64,000 nt of DNA from Halichondria panicea (lineage: Eukaryota > Porifera > Demospongiae > Suberitida > Halichondriidae): positions 6,990,235-7,054,234 of the forward strand of contig NC_087385.1 of assembly GCF_963675165.1 (NCBI RefSeq), in the 5' to 3' direction. Below, piece by piece: positions 35,901 to 45,714 of the stretch (within the stretch, counting starts at the first letter, position 1; each line of letters begins with the position of its first letter). The notes under the pieces are model-generated. The model was given only the letters and a program-made list of their open reading frames with translations, ran no database searches and was not told the DNA's origin. Position numbers and translations under genes: made by a program.

Positions 35901-37658
35901 CAGTCACTTTGAGAGTAGACCCATGAAGTTGAAGGAGGTAGCTAGATCGGCGGAGGAGGTTTAGGTGAGGATCTGCAAACTGTTGAGCAGTAAGTGTTTT
36001 GTTAGCTCCCAATAGAGTATCTGCAGCGTCCAGTGCAGCTTGGCAATTCTCAATACATTGGCTACTATCAAATTGTTCATAGTCAGTAAAAACTCCAGAG
36101 GAGAGAGAGTTAACGAGGGCACCTAGAGCTGTGCCATTTACCCAGTCCTTGCCCAGGTTGGTGACATCTACAGCCTCTGGGAGTTGTTGCTTGACCCACA
36201 GAAACAGAGCTTTGTGAAGGGATGACTTGGGGCTACTGAAATATGACAAGTAGGTCATGACACTACGTTCGTCTGGTCTGTCTACAGCAAGGTCTTGAGG
36301 GGACATCACTTGAGGAATAAAAAAATTGTCCTTAGCAAGTTTCATAGCGAGTGTGATATTCTCACGGCCAGATGTTGGGTCTATCGAGGAGAGATCAGGG
36401 ACAAGTCCTGGTCGACAAGAATTGACTAATGCAAGGAGATTAACTCCGTCGCTCCAACAGGTGGTGAAATCAGTGATGTGTTTGTCTGGTAGTGCTGCAT
36501 TGACCCAGTCCAATAGCAAGGCTCTCGAGTCATCATCCATTGTCTCACTCCAAGAGTAATGAGATATGACTAGCCACACAAGGTTTAGAATGTCCTTAAT
36601 GCTGTGCTTGGTAATGTGGCTGGGATCTGCAGGAGACAGTGGCATGCATGTGTAAGGCTATTGAATTACTGTTGCTGATACTGTACATTCCTTATAGACC
36701 TGCAATATGGAACACTTAAGTTTACAAATTCCAAGAACTCAGTTCCACAGGGTGGTAACTTGGTGTATAAGGTTTCTAGTTACTCAACACATCAACACTG
36801 AGTCATATACACTTACAATGCTTTGGCTGGATTCACACCATAACGCAGTGTGTATGTGTGGGGGAGTGCATGGCTGGTACTATAACACAGTGTGTATGTG
36901 TGGGGGAGTGCCATGGCTGGTACTATAACACAGTGTGTATGTGTGGGGGAGTGCCATGGCTGGTACTATAACACAGTGTGTATGTGTGGGGGAGTGGGGG
37001 AGTGCATGGCTGGTACTATAACACAGTGTGTATGTGTGGGGGAGTGGGGGAGTGCCATGGCTGGTACTATAACACAGTGTGTATGTGTGGGGGAGTGGGG
37101 GAGTGCCATGGCTGGTACTATAACACAGTGTGTATGTGAGGGGGAGTGGGGGAGTGGCTGGTACTAGCCACAACACTTACTTGTATCAAGGATAGGTATT
37201 TTCTCCACTTCAGTCATGAATGTGAAGGCTGCACTGAGGTTTTGGCTACGATGAGACGCTTTAGTGGGTTTGCCAGGATGCCTGCAAAACAGCATAACCA
37301 AAATAATGTCAACTACCAAGGACTTATTAGGAATTCCTTTATCACTTGGAACACTTTACAAAGCTTGCATATGTGTGAATTCAGTGTTTCTGCCAATTGG
37401 ACTACACAAAGATTGTTGCTATGCATATTCATTGTTGTTGGCAGCAGTTTCATTTACAACCCACCTTTCAGGAACTATCTTCCCACTCAGATTCTGCAGC
37501 AATTCAATGAGGATGGTTCCATCATCGAGGTCTTTGGCTAGATCAGTGATCTTGTGATCAGATACAGCTAGCTTGTCGTTGATCCAGTTGGTGAAGGTTC
37601 TCTTCTGCATAACCAACCATTCCTGGTCATCCGCTCCCCTCTTCTTCTTCTGAGGCAT
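29984..37658 (-). CDS. Filamin-type actin cross-linker with three CH domains and 15 filamin repeats (jitterbug-like)
   Basis: Four exons: 37465-37658, 37181-37281, 33993-36626 and 29984-32454. They sum to 5400 bases, 1799 residues plus stop, fully in frame. The start MPQKKKRGADDQ follows a 5'UTR acceptor. Three calponin-homology domains lie at about 8-125, 140-245 and 250-360: QKRTFTNWINDKL with KDLDDGTILIELLQNLSG; ALLLDWVNAALP with CWSDGVNLLALVNS; and KALFLWVKQQLP with WVNGTALGALVNS. Fifteen immunoglobulin-like filamin repeats follow, each ending in the family's (I/V)xGSPF strand, for example VTGSPFSCSL, IKGSPFKLDL, IPGSPFNIFA and IPNSPFNVTV. Classic filamins have two CH domains; three CH plus filamin repeats is the arrangement of Drosophila jitterbug. 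Expected role: cortical actin cross-linking and mechanosensing. No hinge insert is visible. Confidence 0.92.
32451..32532. repeat. Tandem duplication that copies the 3' splice site of the last filamin exon
   Basis: GGTGTCACCTAGAGACAG(A/C)AACAGACAACATTAATACTGATT occurs twice in a row (about 38-bp unit). On the minus strand each copy carries CTCTAG followed by GTGACACC, the sequence used as acceptor at 32454-32456. The upstream acceptor would also splice in, adding the repeat to the exon. Confidence 0.85.
32640..33620. repeat. Array of about 345-bp hairpin-forming repeats in a filamin intron
   Basis: Three copies anchored by CTTGAATTCTGTGGATCCAA near 32873, 33223 and 33568. They are of the same family as 7970-9590 but a distinct subfamily (CCTTTCAAATGGTATCATCA and CATTTTAAAGGAAATTTTCT arms). 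Each contains inverted TTTTCTGAAAGCTTA and CTAAGCTTTCAGAAAA arms. The remainder of the intron to 33990 is unique AT-rich sequence with ATGCATAC words. Confidence 0.85.
36845..37165. repeat. About 43-52-bp tandem repeat in a filamin intron
   Basis: The unit is GCCATGGCTGGTACTATAAC, ACAGTGTGTATGTGTGGGGG, AGT, in about seven copies; later copies have a doubled GGGGGAGT. It lies in the intron between the second and third CH-encoding exons. Confidence 0.9.
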
Positions 37659-38090
37659 TTCTGCACTAGAAGCAAGCAAAACAAGTTCTATAGTTGCTCA
37701 TGATAAACTATAAAACTCAACATGTATTGTATTTACAGATATAGAGCTATAGAGCTTGCATGTGTGCCTTGTATCAATGCAACTGAACATGACACATCTA
37801 CAGCTATTTTACAAGCCATTCTAGATCTACTGTATTCATAAACATAAGAATTTAATACCTGCTTCTTTAGACAATAGACAGTCAGTCAGTGGCAGAAGTT
37901 TTGCAATATAATATTAATCTCCACATGCAAGCGCTAGGCTATAATCATAGTGTGGTCTAGTTGACCACACCTTAGGCAGCGATAATTCTGAGGCTCAGGA
38001 ATGTAAAATTGATCTCATTATCATTGAAATTTAAACCACCAATGGTACACAACTGCATACATGTATCATGTGTAGGTAACTGAGATCTAG
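37659..38090. other. Filamin 5' region and spacer
   Basis: Upstream of the filamin start there is a minus-strand acceptor at 37661-37664, so at least one 5'UTR exon lies in this stretch. AT-rich with no repeat array. I cannot place the promoter. Confidence 0.5.
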
Positions 38091-38577
38091 CTAGGCATTG
38101 AGATTCCAAATGTCCACATCATTGTACCAAACGCCCGCCACCTCTTTCCAGATGGTCACATACCTGCAGAATGTAGACAATGCATTAACAGTGTTCACTG
38201 TGGATGAGTGACTTCCTTACTTTCCCTCCTCTATGACTGAACCATCTTTACCATGAAAAGAAAATGTTCCCCTTTCATAAAGCGTCTCTCCAGTCGGTCC
38301 TACCTCTTCTGTCTTCAGAGCAAGACTTCCAAGACCACTTTCCATGCCTTGCTTGAAGAATGCAGTGGTAGCTGAAGATTGACAGTTGAGAGTTAAACAT
38401 GTTGGTACCATTGTTCTAACTATTACCTTCCCTGCCATGTATGACGCCTTTCTTGGGAGGCATAGTCCTGCAGTTCTCAGTGTAAACATTGCCCATGGCT
38501 ACAGGATCACTGGCGGTGAAAGCTTGGATTTTCTTTTGGTTACCGACATTGACTATTTCCAATGGAGTGAGAGACAT
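38091..38577 (-). CDS. NTF2-like/SnoaL-like (DUF4440-type) small protein, copy 1
   Basis: Three exons (38427-38577, 38221-38371, 38091-38163), 124 residues, in frame throughout. It begins MSLTPLEIVNVGNQKKIQAF, continues VAMGNVYTENCRTMPP, then ATTAFFKQGMESGLGSLALK, YERGTFSFHGKDGSVIEEGK and YVTIWKEVAGVWYNDVDIWN. The pattern AxGNVYTENCRxMPP...ERGxFxFxxxDGSVxxxGKYVxxWK...VDIWN is that of single-domain NTF2-like proteins (cone-shaped alpha+beta fold, often annotated SnoaL-like or DUF4440). Biochemical role unknown. It is divergent to its paralogue at 38975, with both introns at matching positions (after GRE/GRKG and within GK|Y). Confidence 0.8.
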
Positions 38578-38661
38578 GGTGACTGACTGAGCTGTGAGTA
38601 TGATATTAAACTAGGCATTGAACAAGGGCTTTTGTACCCTGTGTCTGTGCAGCAAGTAAAG

Positions 38662-38898
38662 ATGGCCGGTGGGAGATTCCTCTGGGCTCTCCATGGCTTC
38701 GTTTTGACTAGACTACTCAACAATCAAACAGGAGATTGTGGCAGTGAAGGATGTCCTGCTTTCCTGCACACTGAATGCAGAGGGGCTAGCTACAGCCAGT
38801 ATCTTTTGACACGCGGATGTCCTACCTCACAGCACTGTGTGAACACTTTGCGGCCTGACCGCGAAAGGCAATATCGCCAAGAGTTCATGAACTCTTGA
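38662..38898 (+). CDS. Possible 78-residue protein between two NTF2-like genes
   Basis: The frame starts at AAGATGG and reads MAGGRFLWALHGFVLTRLLN, ending QEFMNS. It has seven cysteines and two possible hydrophobic turns. It fills much of the 397-bp gap between the two divergently transcribed NTF2-like genes. No family recognised. An open frame of this length by chance is plausible, so this is a weak call. Confidence 0.2.
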   Translation: MAGGRFLWALHGFVLTRLLNNQTGDCGSEGCPAFLHTECRGASYSQYLLTRGCPTSQHCVNTLRPDRERQYRQEFMNS

Positions 38899-38974
38899 TA
38901 TCACAAATATAATAATCACCAGATCCACCCCCTTTTTTGGCTATTGCTTTTGTTTTATCAAACAAAAGTTAAAT

Positions 38975-39476
38975 ATGGCTGTTTGGCAAGACAAGATAGA
39001 GGGAGCAAATGCAACCTGGATGAAGAATTATGCTGAGGGAAACTCTGCAGGTGTTGGGGACATGTACACAGAGGACTGTAGAGTGATGCCACCCGGAGCA
39101 GATGTGGTCGTTGGAAGAAAGGGTATGCAACTAGTTGATCAGCTAACACACTCACTGCCCCACCTCCCCTCCTCACAGGGACCAGTGAAGTATTTGCAGG
39201 AGCCATGAAGGCCGGAGTCAAAAGCATTCTCCTCAAGTCTGATGAGGTAGGCCCATTGGATGCCAACGACAATACTGCGTTTGAGCGAGGACATTACATC
39301 TTTTACAAGGAAGATGGCTCTGTTGCAGACCAAGGAAAGTAAGTCTATACAACAACTATATAAATAGTCATATTGAGAACTGTTGTTTGTTTAGGTATGT
39401 GGTCGTGTGGAAGAAGCAAGCCAATGGTGCTGTTCTTATGGATGTTGACATTTGGAACAGTAATAACTCAACCTAA
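38975..39476 (+). CDS. NTF2-like/SnoaL-like (DUF4440-type) small protein, copy 2
   Basis: Three exons (38975-39122, 39179-39338, 39395-39476), 129 residues. It begins MAVWQDKIEGANATWMKNYA, has GVGDMYTEDCRVMPPGADVV, TSEVFAGAMKAGVKSILLK, ERGHYIFYKEDGSVADQGKY and VVVWKKQANGAVLMDVDIWN, and stops at TAA 39474-39476. It aligns along its whole length with copy 1 and shares both intron positions, so the pair arose by an inverted duplication that included introns. The proteins have diverged well beyond recent-duplicate levels. The stop is only 43 bp from the ANKRD39 stop on the other strand. Confidence 0.82.
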
Positions 39477-39518
39477 ACAATGACTAAACGATTACATTGG
39501 TATACACAGCTAGATGCT

Positions 39519-40233
39519 TTAGCTAATGTGCTCAGTGAGTAATTTTGTCCATTGTGTGTTAGAGTTCTTGACTATTTCTGCTGGTAGTAATTCTCGTTTG
39601 TCTCTTGTGTTGATGAGAGCAGGTAGAGAGGACACCAGCATCTTGGCCACACGATAGTGGCCACCTTGTGCAGCCTGTAGTAGCAAGTACAGTACAAGCA
39701 TGTTAGTGTAAGAGTTGAATCACCTTGTGGAGAGCATTGCGACCATCACTGTCCTTTAGTTTAGGATCTGCCTTGTTCTGTAACAAAGTTTCTACCAGAG
39801 AGAGGTGTCCACAATAAGCTGCTCTGTGTAATGGAGTCACTCCTCCAGGGGTCTGGCTGTTGACGTCAGCTCCTGACAAGAGTAGACACTCACACACTTC
39901 ACGGTGACCACAACGACTAGCGTAATGCTGCAAGGAGGTCACACACACACAACCAGTAAGGGTATGGCAGACCTAGTACCTCACCAATGCAGTGTAGCCA
40001 GCAGAGTCAAGGACAGTGGGAGACACTCCACTAGACAACAACCCTCTCAGTCGAACAATGTCCCCATCCAAGGCAGCCGACCAAATTCCACGCTCAAACT
40101 CTAACTCCTGCATATTAGGTAAAAAGATAATATAATATGGCGCTACTAAGTTAGACCAGACCTGTAAGGATTGCTCCACCCCAGACGATTGAAGAGCACA
40201 AGCGCATGAGTGTCCATCACTAGCTTGTTCCAT
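39519..40233 (-). CDS. ANKRD39: ANKRD39 orthologue (ankyrin repeat protein)
   Basis: Four exons, 184 residues (human ANKRD39 is of the same size). The start at 40233 gives MEQASDGHSCACALQSSGVE; exon 2 begins ELEFERGIWSAALDGDI, nearly the family's DFERGIWSAALNGDL. Ankyrin repeats follow: DSAGYTALHYASRCGHREVC, GGVTPLHRAAYCGHLSLVE and SDGRNALHKAAQGGHYRVAK, and it ends TKLLTEHIS. Role poorly known; it is a small cytosolic ankyrin protein often associated with ciliated animals. Head-to-head with the unidentified gene at 40403. Confidence 0.92.
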
Positions 40234-40270
40234 CAGGCCAGGCTTGCCATAATTGCATTTCCAAGTGGGC

Positions 40271-40288
40271 GTGGTGACTAGTCACCAC
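40271..40288. promoter_or_regulatory. Perfect 18-bp palindrome in a bidirectional promoter
   Basis: GTGGTGACTAGTCACCAC reads identically on both strands. It lies 37 bp upstream of the ANKRD39 start and 114 bp upstream of the opposite gene. The TGACTAGTCA core resembles dimeric bZIP half-sites with a 2-bp spacer. Binding is inferred, not shown. Confidence 0.4.
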
Positions 40289-40296
40289 TATTAGAG

Positions 40297-40369
40297 TAGT
40301 AGCCTCGAGACCAGGCCGATTAAAATACATGTACGAATTTTAATCGGCCTGGATTCGAGGCTACACTAT
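40297..40369. repeat. Short foldback sequence between divergent genes
   Basis: TAGCCTCGAGACCAGGCCGA continues to TTAAAAT; after a short spacer its near-complement ATTTTAATCGGCCTGGATTC and GAGGCTACA follows. Arms of about 30 bp differ at two positions. It is probably a tiny MITE relic or a cruciform-forming promoter element. Confidence 0.8.
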
Positions 40370-40402
40370 AGTAGATCTACATGAAGAAGCAAGAAGACAA
40401 CA

Positions 40403-41545
40403 ATGGGGACTCCGTTGGTGGCTCTGGCTTGGCCCGCGCTTGCCTCTCCCTATATCTATCAGTCCTCTTATGAAGGTAATATTATTGACGGTATGATGGG
40501 GATTGTGTGTGTGTACACCCACTCCCGGTCCCCCATCAGCTAACACACGCACAGCTCTCTTTTGTAATTCATTCATGCAGTTCACATACAATTAAATGAG
40601 CCACTATGGACTCTGACGTCTGGTCCAAAGGTCATTTCCATGGAAATAATGGGACTGTGCGTTCAACTGGAATCCATTCTACTGCAGACCAACGTATATT
40701 TCTACTCCCCTATTGTCTTGAACCCCTCAACATGCTTTGTACTGTATGTAGGAGAGAGAGGTGATGGGCGGAGGAAAGAGGGTGTGGTTTGAACAAGGTA
40801 GCAGCCATCAGAGTAACGTTCTCCTTGGGCACATTAGAGACACCCTCGACAAGGCTGGGGAAACAAGAGCTCTGGAGGTCAGTACTTGTTAGTCTTGTCA
40901 GCAGTAGATACTGTTCACACTCCTTATAGAGCTACCTAAGAGAGTCTGGAATAGGGTACCTGTTTCCTCGCATGGAGCTCTATCTGCAAGAGCCTGAACA
41001 AGAACTGGCATCTGTTGACAGTCCCATCATGGACAGTGAGTGTTGTTATGTGCTATTTCCATGTGTGTTAGTTGGCTTCCAGGCTATTGGTCTCATCTGA
41101 GCAGTTTACACAATGTGTCCACACTGGCCACACTTATTCAGACAGACTTGACATCATCACCCTCTCACAAGTACATTGCCCACACTGCCGCCCTCCTCTA
41201 TGTAAGCCGCCCTCTATATAATCCCCACCCGGTGTATACAGTGACCATGTGTAGCAAGCGTTGAGTTGTCTGCCCCAGACAATGACACACTTCAAAAAAG
41301 AGATAGAAAATAAGTTCTCAGATCTAAAGTCTGCCTGTTCCCCGGGACCAACAGGACACCCTCCAAGATTACCTCCCCACCTACACTCATGGTGAGACCC
41401 CCCACAGTGTGTATACCCCCCACAGTCACATGCTGGTATGTGTTACAGGTTCTTGGACTACAATGTTAGACTGAAGGCCTGGACTTGCAATCCTGTGTCT
41501 CACAATTCCCCACAAATGGCTCAAGTACTGGACATTACACAATGA
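40403..41545 (+). CDS. Unidentified protein, seven exons, about 262 residues
   Basis: All seven exons join in frame with standard GT-AG sites (exon 1 40403-40475, exon 2 40581-40693, last exon ending TGA 41543-41545), which strongly supports a real gene. It begins MGTPLVALAWPALASPYIYQ, contains GPKVISMEIMGLCVQLESIL, VLLGHIRDTLDKAGETRALE, YLRESGIGYLFPRMELYLQE, YIAHTAALLYQALSCLPQTM and THFKKEIENKFSDLKSACSP, and ends LHSWFLDYNVRLKAWTCNP then MAQVLDITQ. It looks mostly helical and soluble with no signal peptide, membrane helix or coiled-coil heptads. I cannot name the family. It is head-to-head with ANKRD39 (169 bp between starts) and tail-to-tail with RYK. Confidence 0.75.
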
Positions 41546-41781
41546 AACCATCAATACTATTTTTTTGTGATTTATTTTGTGCGGTAATTATTATGTAATC
41601 ATAATTATCAGCACGTTCCCTAACTTATTATTATAACACAATCAATTTTGACACGAGAAACAACAAACAGTGGTAGAACAATGCAGGCAGTGAGTGAATA
41701 GATGCATGGACTGATGAATGCGTGATTGTATGGGATAGCAGATATAGTGTACACCATGATTATGAGTGTACGTATTATATG

Positions 41782-41927
41782 TCACACAAATGAACAGATC
41801 TTCTCATGAAATTCTTTTAGTCTTAGAGTGAGGTGGCTGAATCTTGGTCTGTCAGTGGGTGTGAGGGCCCAACACCAACCCATGAGCACAAACCTGCATA
41901 CACAGGGACAGTCAGTCAACACACACA

Positions 41928-41986
<59 letters not shown>

Positions 41987-44916
41987 GCACACACACACAC
42001 GCACACACACACACGCACACACGGTTGTTGGGGGGGGGGGGGCTTACAAGTCATCAGGGCAGTTCTTGGGTTGTGAGAGCCTCTGTCCTGCAGTCAAAAG
42101 GGCCACCATCTCCTCAGCTGTGTTCTCAGAATAAGGAATCTTCCCAAGAGTCATGATCTCCCACAGAACCACACCAAAAGACCACTGGGGGGGGGGGGGG
42201 GGGGGGGATATGGAGCTGAATGCATCAATCAGATTTGACATAAAGTTACAAGCTCTGAACAATACATGTAGCTATCAAAACAGATGAATTTCGCGCAAGG
42301 CTAATAATAATAATAATAATAATTATAAGCCTTCGCTTTTGGTGAATTTTGACTAATCATAAAACTGGTATCTAAGCACACCATTGGAAAGGTAATTCTG
42401 AGAGCTATTGAATACATCAATTAGACCAGTAATTGGACTATCTGAATACAAATTAATTACGGCCTATCAGAGTTGGCTACCATGGACTTTGCTTTTGTTA
42501 CACAATTAGGCACTTACCACATCTGAATAGTGCGAGTAGTTTCTGTCAGTGAGCACCTCAGCTGCCATCCACTTGACGGGACACATCTCCCCATCAGGCA
42601 TCTGAGAGTACTCCTCTGGATAAAGGTCCCAACTCAGCCCATGATCTCCAATACGCACATGGAGGTTCTGGTGAATACTGGGAGAGGGTCCAACACACCA
42701 TCACTACTCACATCAACACTACTGGTAGGGCACTTACTAGATATTCCTGGCTGCCAGGTCCCTATGAGTGAGGCCCTTCTTTGTCAGGTGGTACATTCCT
42801 CTAGATATCTGTGCAGCTACCATGACCAGGTTCTGAGTGCTTAGAGCCTGTTGGTTGGGTGATAGATATTACGAAACAGACAGGCATGATTACAAAACAC
42901 AATTATAGCCCATGTGATTATTAAGATATAGGAGGTGGCACTTACCAAGGCTCCTTTTTGAGAGCCTCCTGGAGTAGTCTTGTTGTCACGTGTGCGCAAC
43001 AGCACTGTCTTGAGTGTTCCTAGAGCAGTTTTAGGAAAGAGTAGCATTGGTTGCTCAGAATCAGAAGCATGACAGGCCAGTAGTGGGAGGAGATGACGAT
43101 GAGGGACATGGCGCAGTGCAGCACCACCCTCCAATAATGAGCGCACCACTATCTCAGGTGTATTGTCTGTAGGGGACACTATTACACGTGCACACAATAT
43201 ACTTATCAATACCTTTAACAGTCTTGATAATGACAGGAGTCACCCCTTCAACGTCATCCTCTGCATTGCTAAGGTAACCATCATAAATGACTCCAAAGAC
43301 ACCTGTAGTGTTGGAGTGTGGGACACCACCATGGAGGGAATGAGAGAGTGTGGAGGGAGAGAGTGTGGGAGGGAGAGAGTGTGGAGGGAGAGAGTGTGGA
43401 GGGAGAGAGTGTGGAGGGAATGAGAGAGTGTGGAGGGAGAGAGTGTGGGAGGGAGAGAGTGTGGAGGGAATGAGAGAGTGTGGAGGGAGAGAGTGTGGAG
43501 GGAATGAGAGTGTGTGGAGGGAGAGTGTGTGGAAGGAATGAGAGAGTGTGGAGGGAGAGAGTGTGGAGGGAGAGAGTGTGGAGGGAGACTAGGACACCAC
43601 CCACCTTCAGTGAGAACCACTCCTATAGAGATTCTCTTGCGATGTACAAATAGATCTCTGAATGAGTGGAGATTGCGCAGACTGTTATTGAGTGCAGGGG
43701 GCACACTGATGGATGAGTGGGAGTGACGGGGACTAGACTTGAGGTCTGATACAGGCATATCTGTAGTGAGACCCCCCCCAGTCATGTATGATCTAACCCC
43801 AACAGTGAAGGACTTGCTGGCAGATACACTACTCATATTGATGACGTCTGTGAGAGATAGGCCTGTAGGGCTGTGTGGAAAGTGTGTGTGAGGTGTGAGG
43901 TGTGTGTGAGGTGTGACTTACTCCTCCTCAAGATCTGATCTCCTCTGAGCCACTAATGTGCGACACATGATACAATGGTACAATACAACCACTAGAATCA
44001 CCACAGCAATGAGACCTCCCACACAGCCAATGACAATATAGAATGGTAAGTTAGAGTCAGAATTGCCTCCATTAGTGAGACAAGAGTCTGAGCAGTCACA
44101 ATTCTTGGTCCCCTTGAGAACTATTCTCTGATTAGGTTCTGCGTCAATCTCAAAGAACAGCTGAAACTGAGCACTTCCATTAACAGCTGGGGACACACAG
44201 GGAAAGCTCAGGTTGAACCCTGCAACAGTGGAGAGAGTGACACACACATGCACAGTGACTGAGAATGAACCACTTACCTCGGTCATAATAAAAGTAACTT
44301 TCGCTGGTAATGCCGTGATAAGTGACCTCCTTGAAAACACCCTCATTGCTAGAGCTGCTACTGAAGGTATAGTAGACACGTGATGCCTCAGAGCCTACAC
44401 TCTCATCACTAGCTGTCCATTGACTCTGTAGGTAGCTGTCTACTGCTAGTTGAGGTAACTCAAGAGGACTCTCACGGAAACTGTTGTTTGAGATGAGGAA
44501 TAACGGTCCTACAGAGAGCACACACATGTACAGTACACACACACACACCATACAGCACACACACCTACAGTACACACACACACACCATGCAGCACACACA
44601 CCTACAGTACACACACACACCATACAGCACACACACCTACAGTACACACACACACCATACAGCACACACACCTACAGTACACACACACACCATACAGCAC
44701 ACACACCTACAGTACACACACACACCATACAGCACACACACCTACAGTACACACACACACTATACAGCACACACACCTACAGTACACACACACACACCAT
44801 GCAGCACACACACCTACAGTACACACACACACCATACAGCACACACACCTACAGTACACACACACACACACCATGCAGCACACACATGTACAGTACACAC
44901 ACACACACACATGTAC

Positions 44917-44947
<31 letters not shown>

Positions 44948-45355
44948 CATACACCACACACAGGTGGTAGTACACAGGTGTTGATCAGTCACTAATTAAC
45001 TGCATGGCGACCACACAGCTCTTAACCGACCACAACCACACACTATGTGGGAACACTCAACAACTCTTTGGCACCCGCTAACTATGTACGTAGGACCCCA
45101 AGTAATTATGTCAATAGCTGTACACAAAGTGGTTGCGTTATTTGAGTGAATATAGAACACTTCACAGAAACAGCCCAGGCCAGGGGGCACTCTCACCAAG
45201 GCCAAGGCCTAGGGGGTGGTGGCCCACACTCACTCACCAGGGGAGAGGCCCAGTCGCAGTGTCTCCTCCACAGGAATAGACCAGCTTATGATGACTTCAC
45301 AGCCAACAAGCGCACACACACAGCAAATACATAAGACATGTCCAAGACTCCACAT
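41782..45355 (-). CDS. RYK: RYK-type receptor tyrosine kinase (WIF, TM, kinase-like domain)
   Basis: Wnt-binding receptor of the RYK/Derailed family. The start at 45355 gives signal peptide [19 protein letters not shown]. The WIF-like ectodomain begins [20 protein letters not shown] (vertebrate RYK has RLGLSAELYY) and ends [13 protein letters not shown]. The TM is [21 protein letters not shown] Ser-rich juxtamembrane segment follows. The kinase domain has gly loop [14 protein letters not shown] (RYK: LQEGTFGRIFHGIL), VIIKTVK lysine, catalytic loop [10 protein letters not shown], and DHG in place of DFG ([10 protein letters not shown]). It continues with PVKWMAAE and [20 protein letters not shown]. 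It ends [25 protein letters not shown] and [12 protein letters not shown], close to RYK's CPDEL...CCWALDPEERPKF. The stop is at 41782. Introns carry CA, GGGAGAGAGTGTGGA and G runs. Confidence 0.9.
41920..42020. repeat. CACG/CA microsatellite in the last RYK intron
   Basis: ACACACGCAC then (GCAC)n and CA runs, followed by a G12 run at 42030-42041. A separate G19 run sits at 42189-42207 just inside the next intron, flanking the exon encoding [14 protein letters not shown]. Confidence 0.85.
42240..42510. other. RYK intron with dispersed-repeat fragment
   Basis: (TAA)n near 42303-42322. Beyond it, CACCATTGGAAAGGTAATTCTGAGAGCTATTGAATACATCAATT is close to the reverse complement of part of the TBL1 intron at 23820-23870 (TTCAATAGCTCTCAGAATTACCTTTCCAATG). 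It is the remains of a dispersed repeat, with no gene. Confidence 0.6.
43330..43590. repeat. GGGAGAGAGTGTGGA tandem repeat in a RYK intron
   Basis: About 17 copies of a 14-15-bp GA/GT-rich unit, with GGAATGA variants. It separates the exon ending [10 protein letters not shown] from [10 protein letters not shown], so it lies inside the kinase glycine-loop coding region but is spliced out. Confidence 0.93.
44520..44955. repeat. CA-rich 31-36-bp minisatellite in the first RYK intron
   Basis: The unit is ACACACACACCATACAGCAC, ACACACCTACAGT, in about 11 copies. On the minus strand each unit contains TACTGTAG, resembling the genuine acceptor CTCTCTGTAG at the exon starting GPLFLIS, but without its pyrimidine run. 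It is followed by unique intron sequence to 45230. Confidence 0.9.
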
Positions 45356-45714
45356 ATTGGCCTTTCGAGTGCCTTTATTTATTACAGAAACAGGACAGAG
45401 CTCCCACTAGATGTACACAGCTTCAAGCGTACGTACGTCGCTAGTATAGTACAGTTAACTTGGCTTTAAAGTGTTTGATGGTTTTTTCAATGTTTCATTG
45501 CTTATCTTTTTATTTTAACGAATTACTTACGGCTTTGTTCTTGGCCTCGAATGTTCCATTTTCTAATTATCTGCGAGTAATGTTTGCGATTTTACTCTCA
45601 TTCTGCTCTCGAAATAGCGATATTCTGCTGACAATACAATTTGCAATGATAGTGAACTAACTACACAATAATATATAAATTCCATCATGATTAAAACAAT
45701 CTAGGCAAGTGTGA
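45356..45714. other. Spacer between two minus-strand genes
   Basis: Upstream of RYK and downstream of LRCH. AT-rich, with a T-rich stretch at 45470-45600. No convincing frame; the 66-codon plus-strand frame at 45460 has no supporting features. Confidence 0.5.

Noticed and set aside
43240-43836. 198-codon minus frame containing many Ser-Leu-His-Thr repeats
   Set aside because: Only its first part (about 43612-43836) is a RYK juxtamembrane exon; the rest is an intronic GGGAGAGAGTGTGGA array.
41782-45355. Assignment of this kinase to ROR or PTK7 instead of RYK
   Set aside because: The ectodomain lacks Ig, Frizzled or Kringle modules, and the C-terminal NCPDDL...CWAL...RPRF...LKEFH string is RYK-like.
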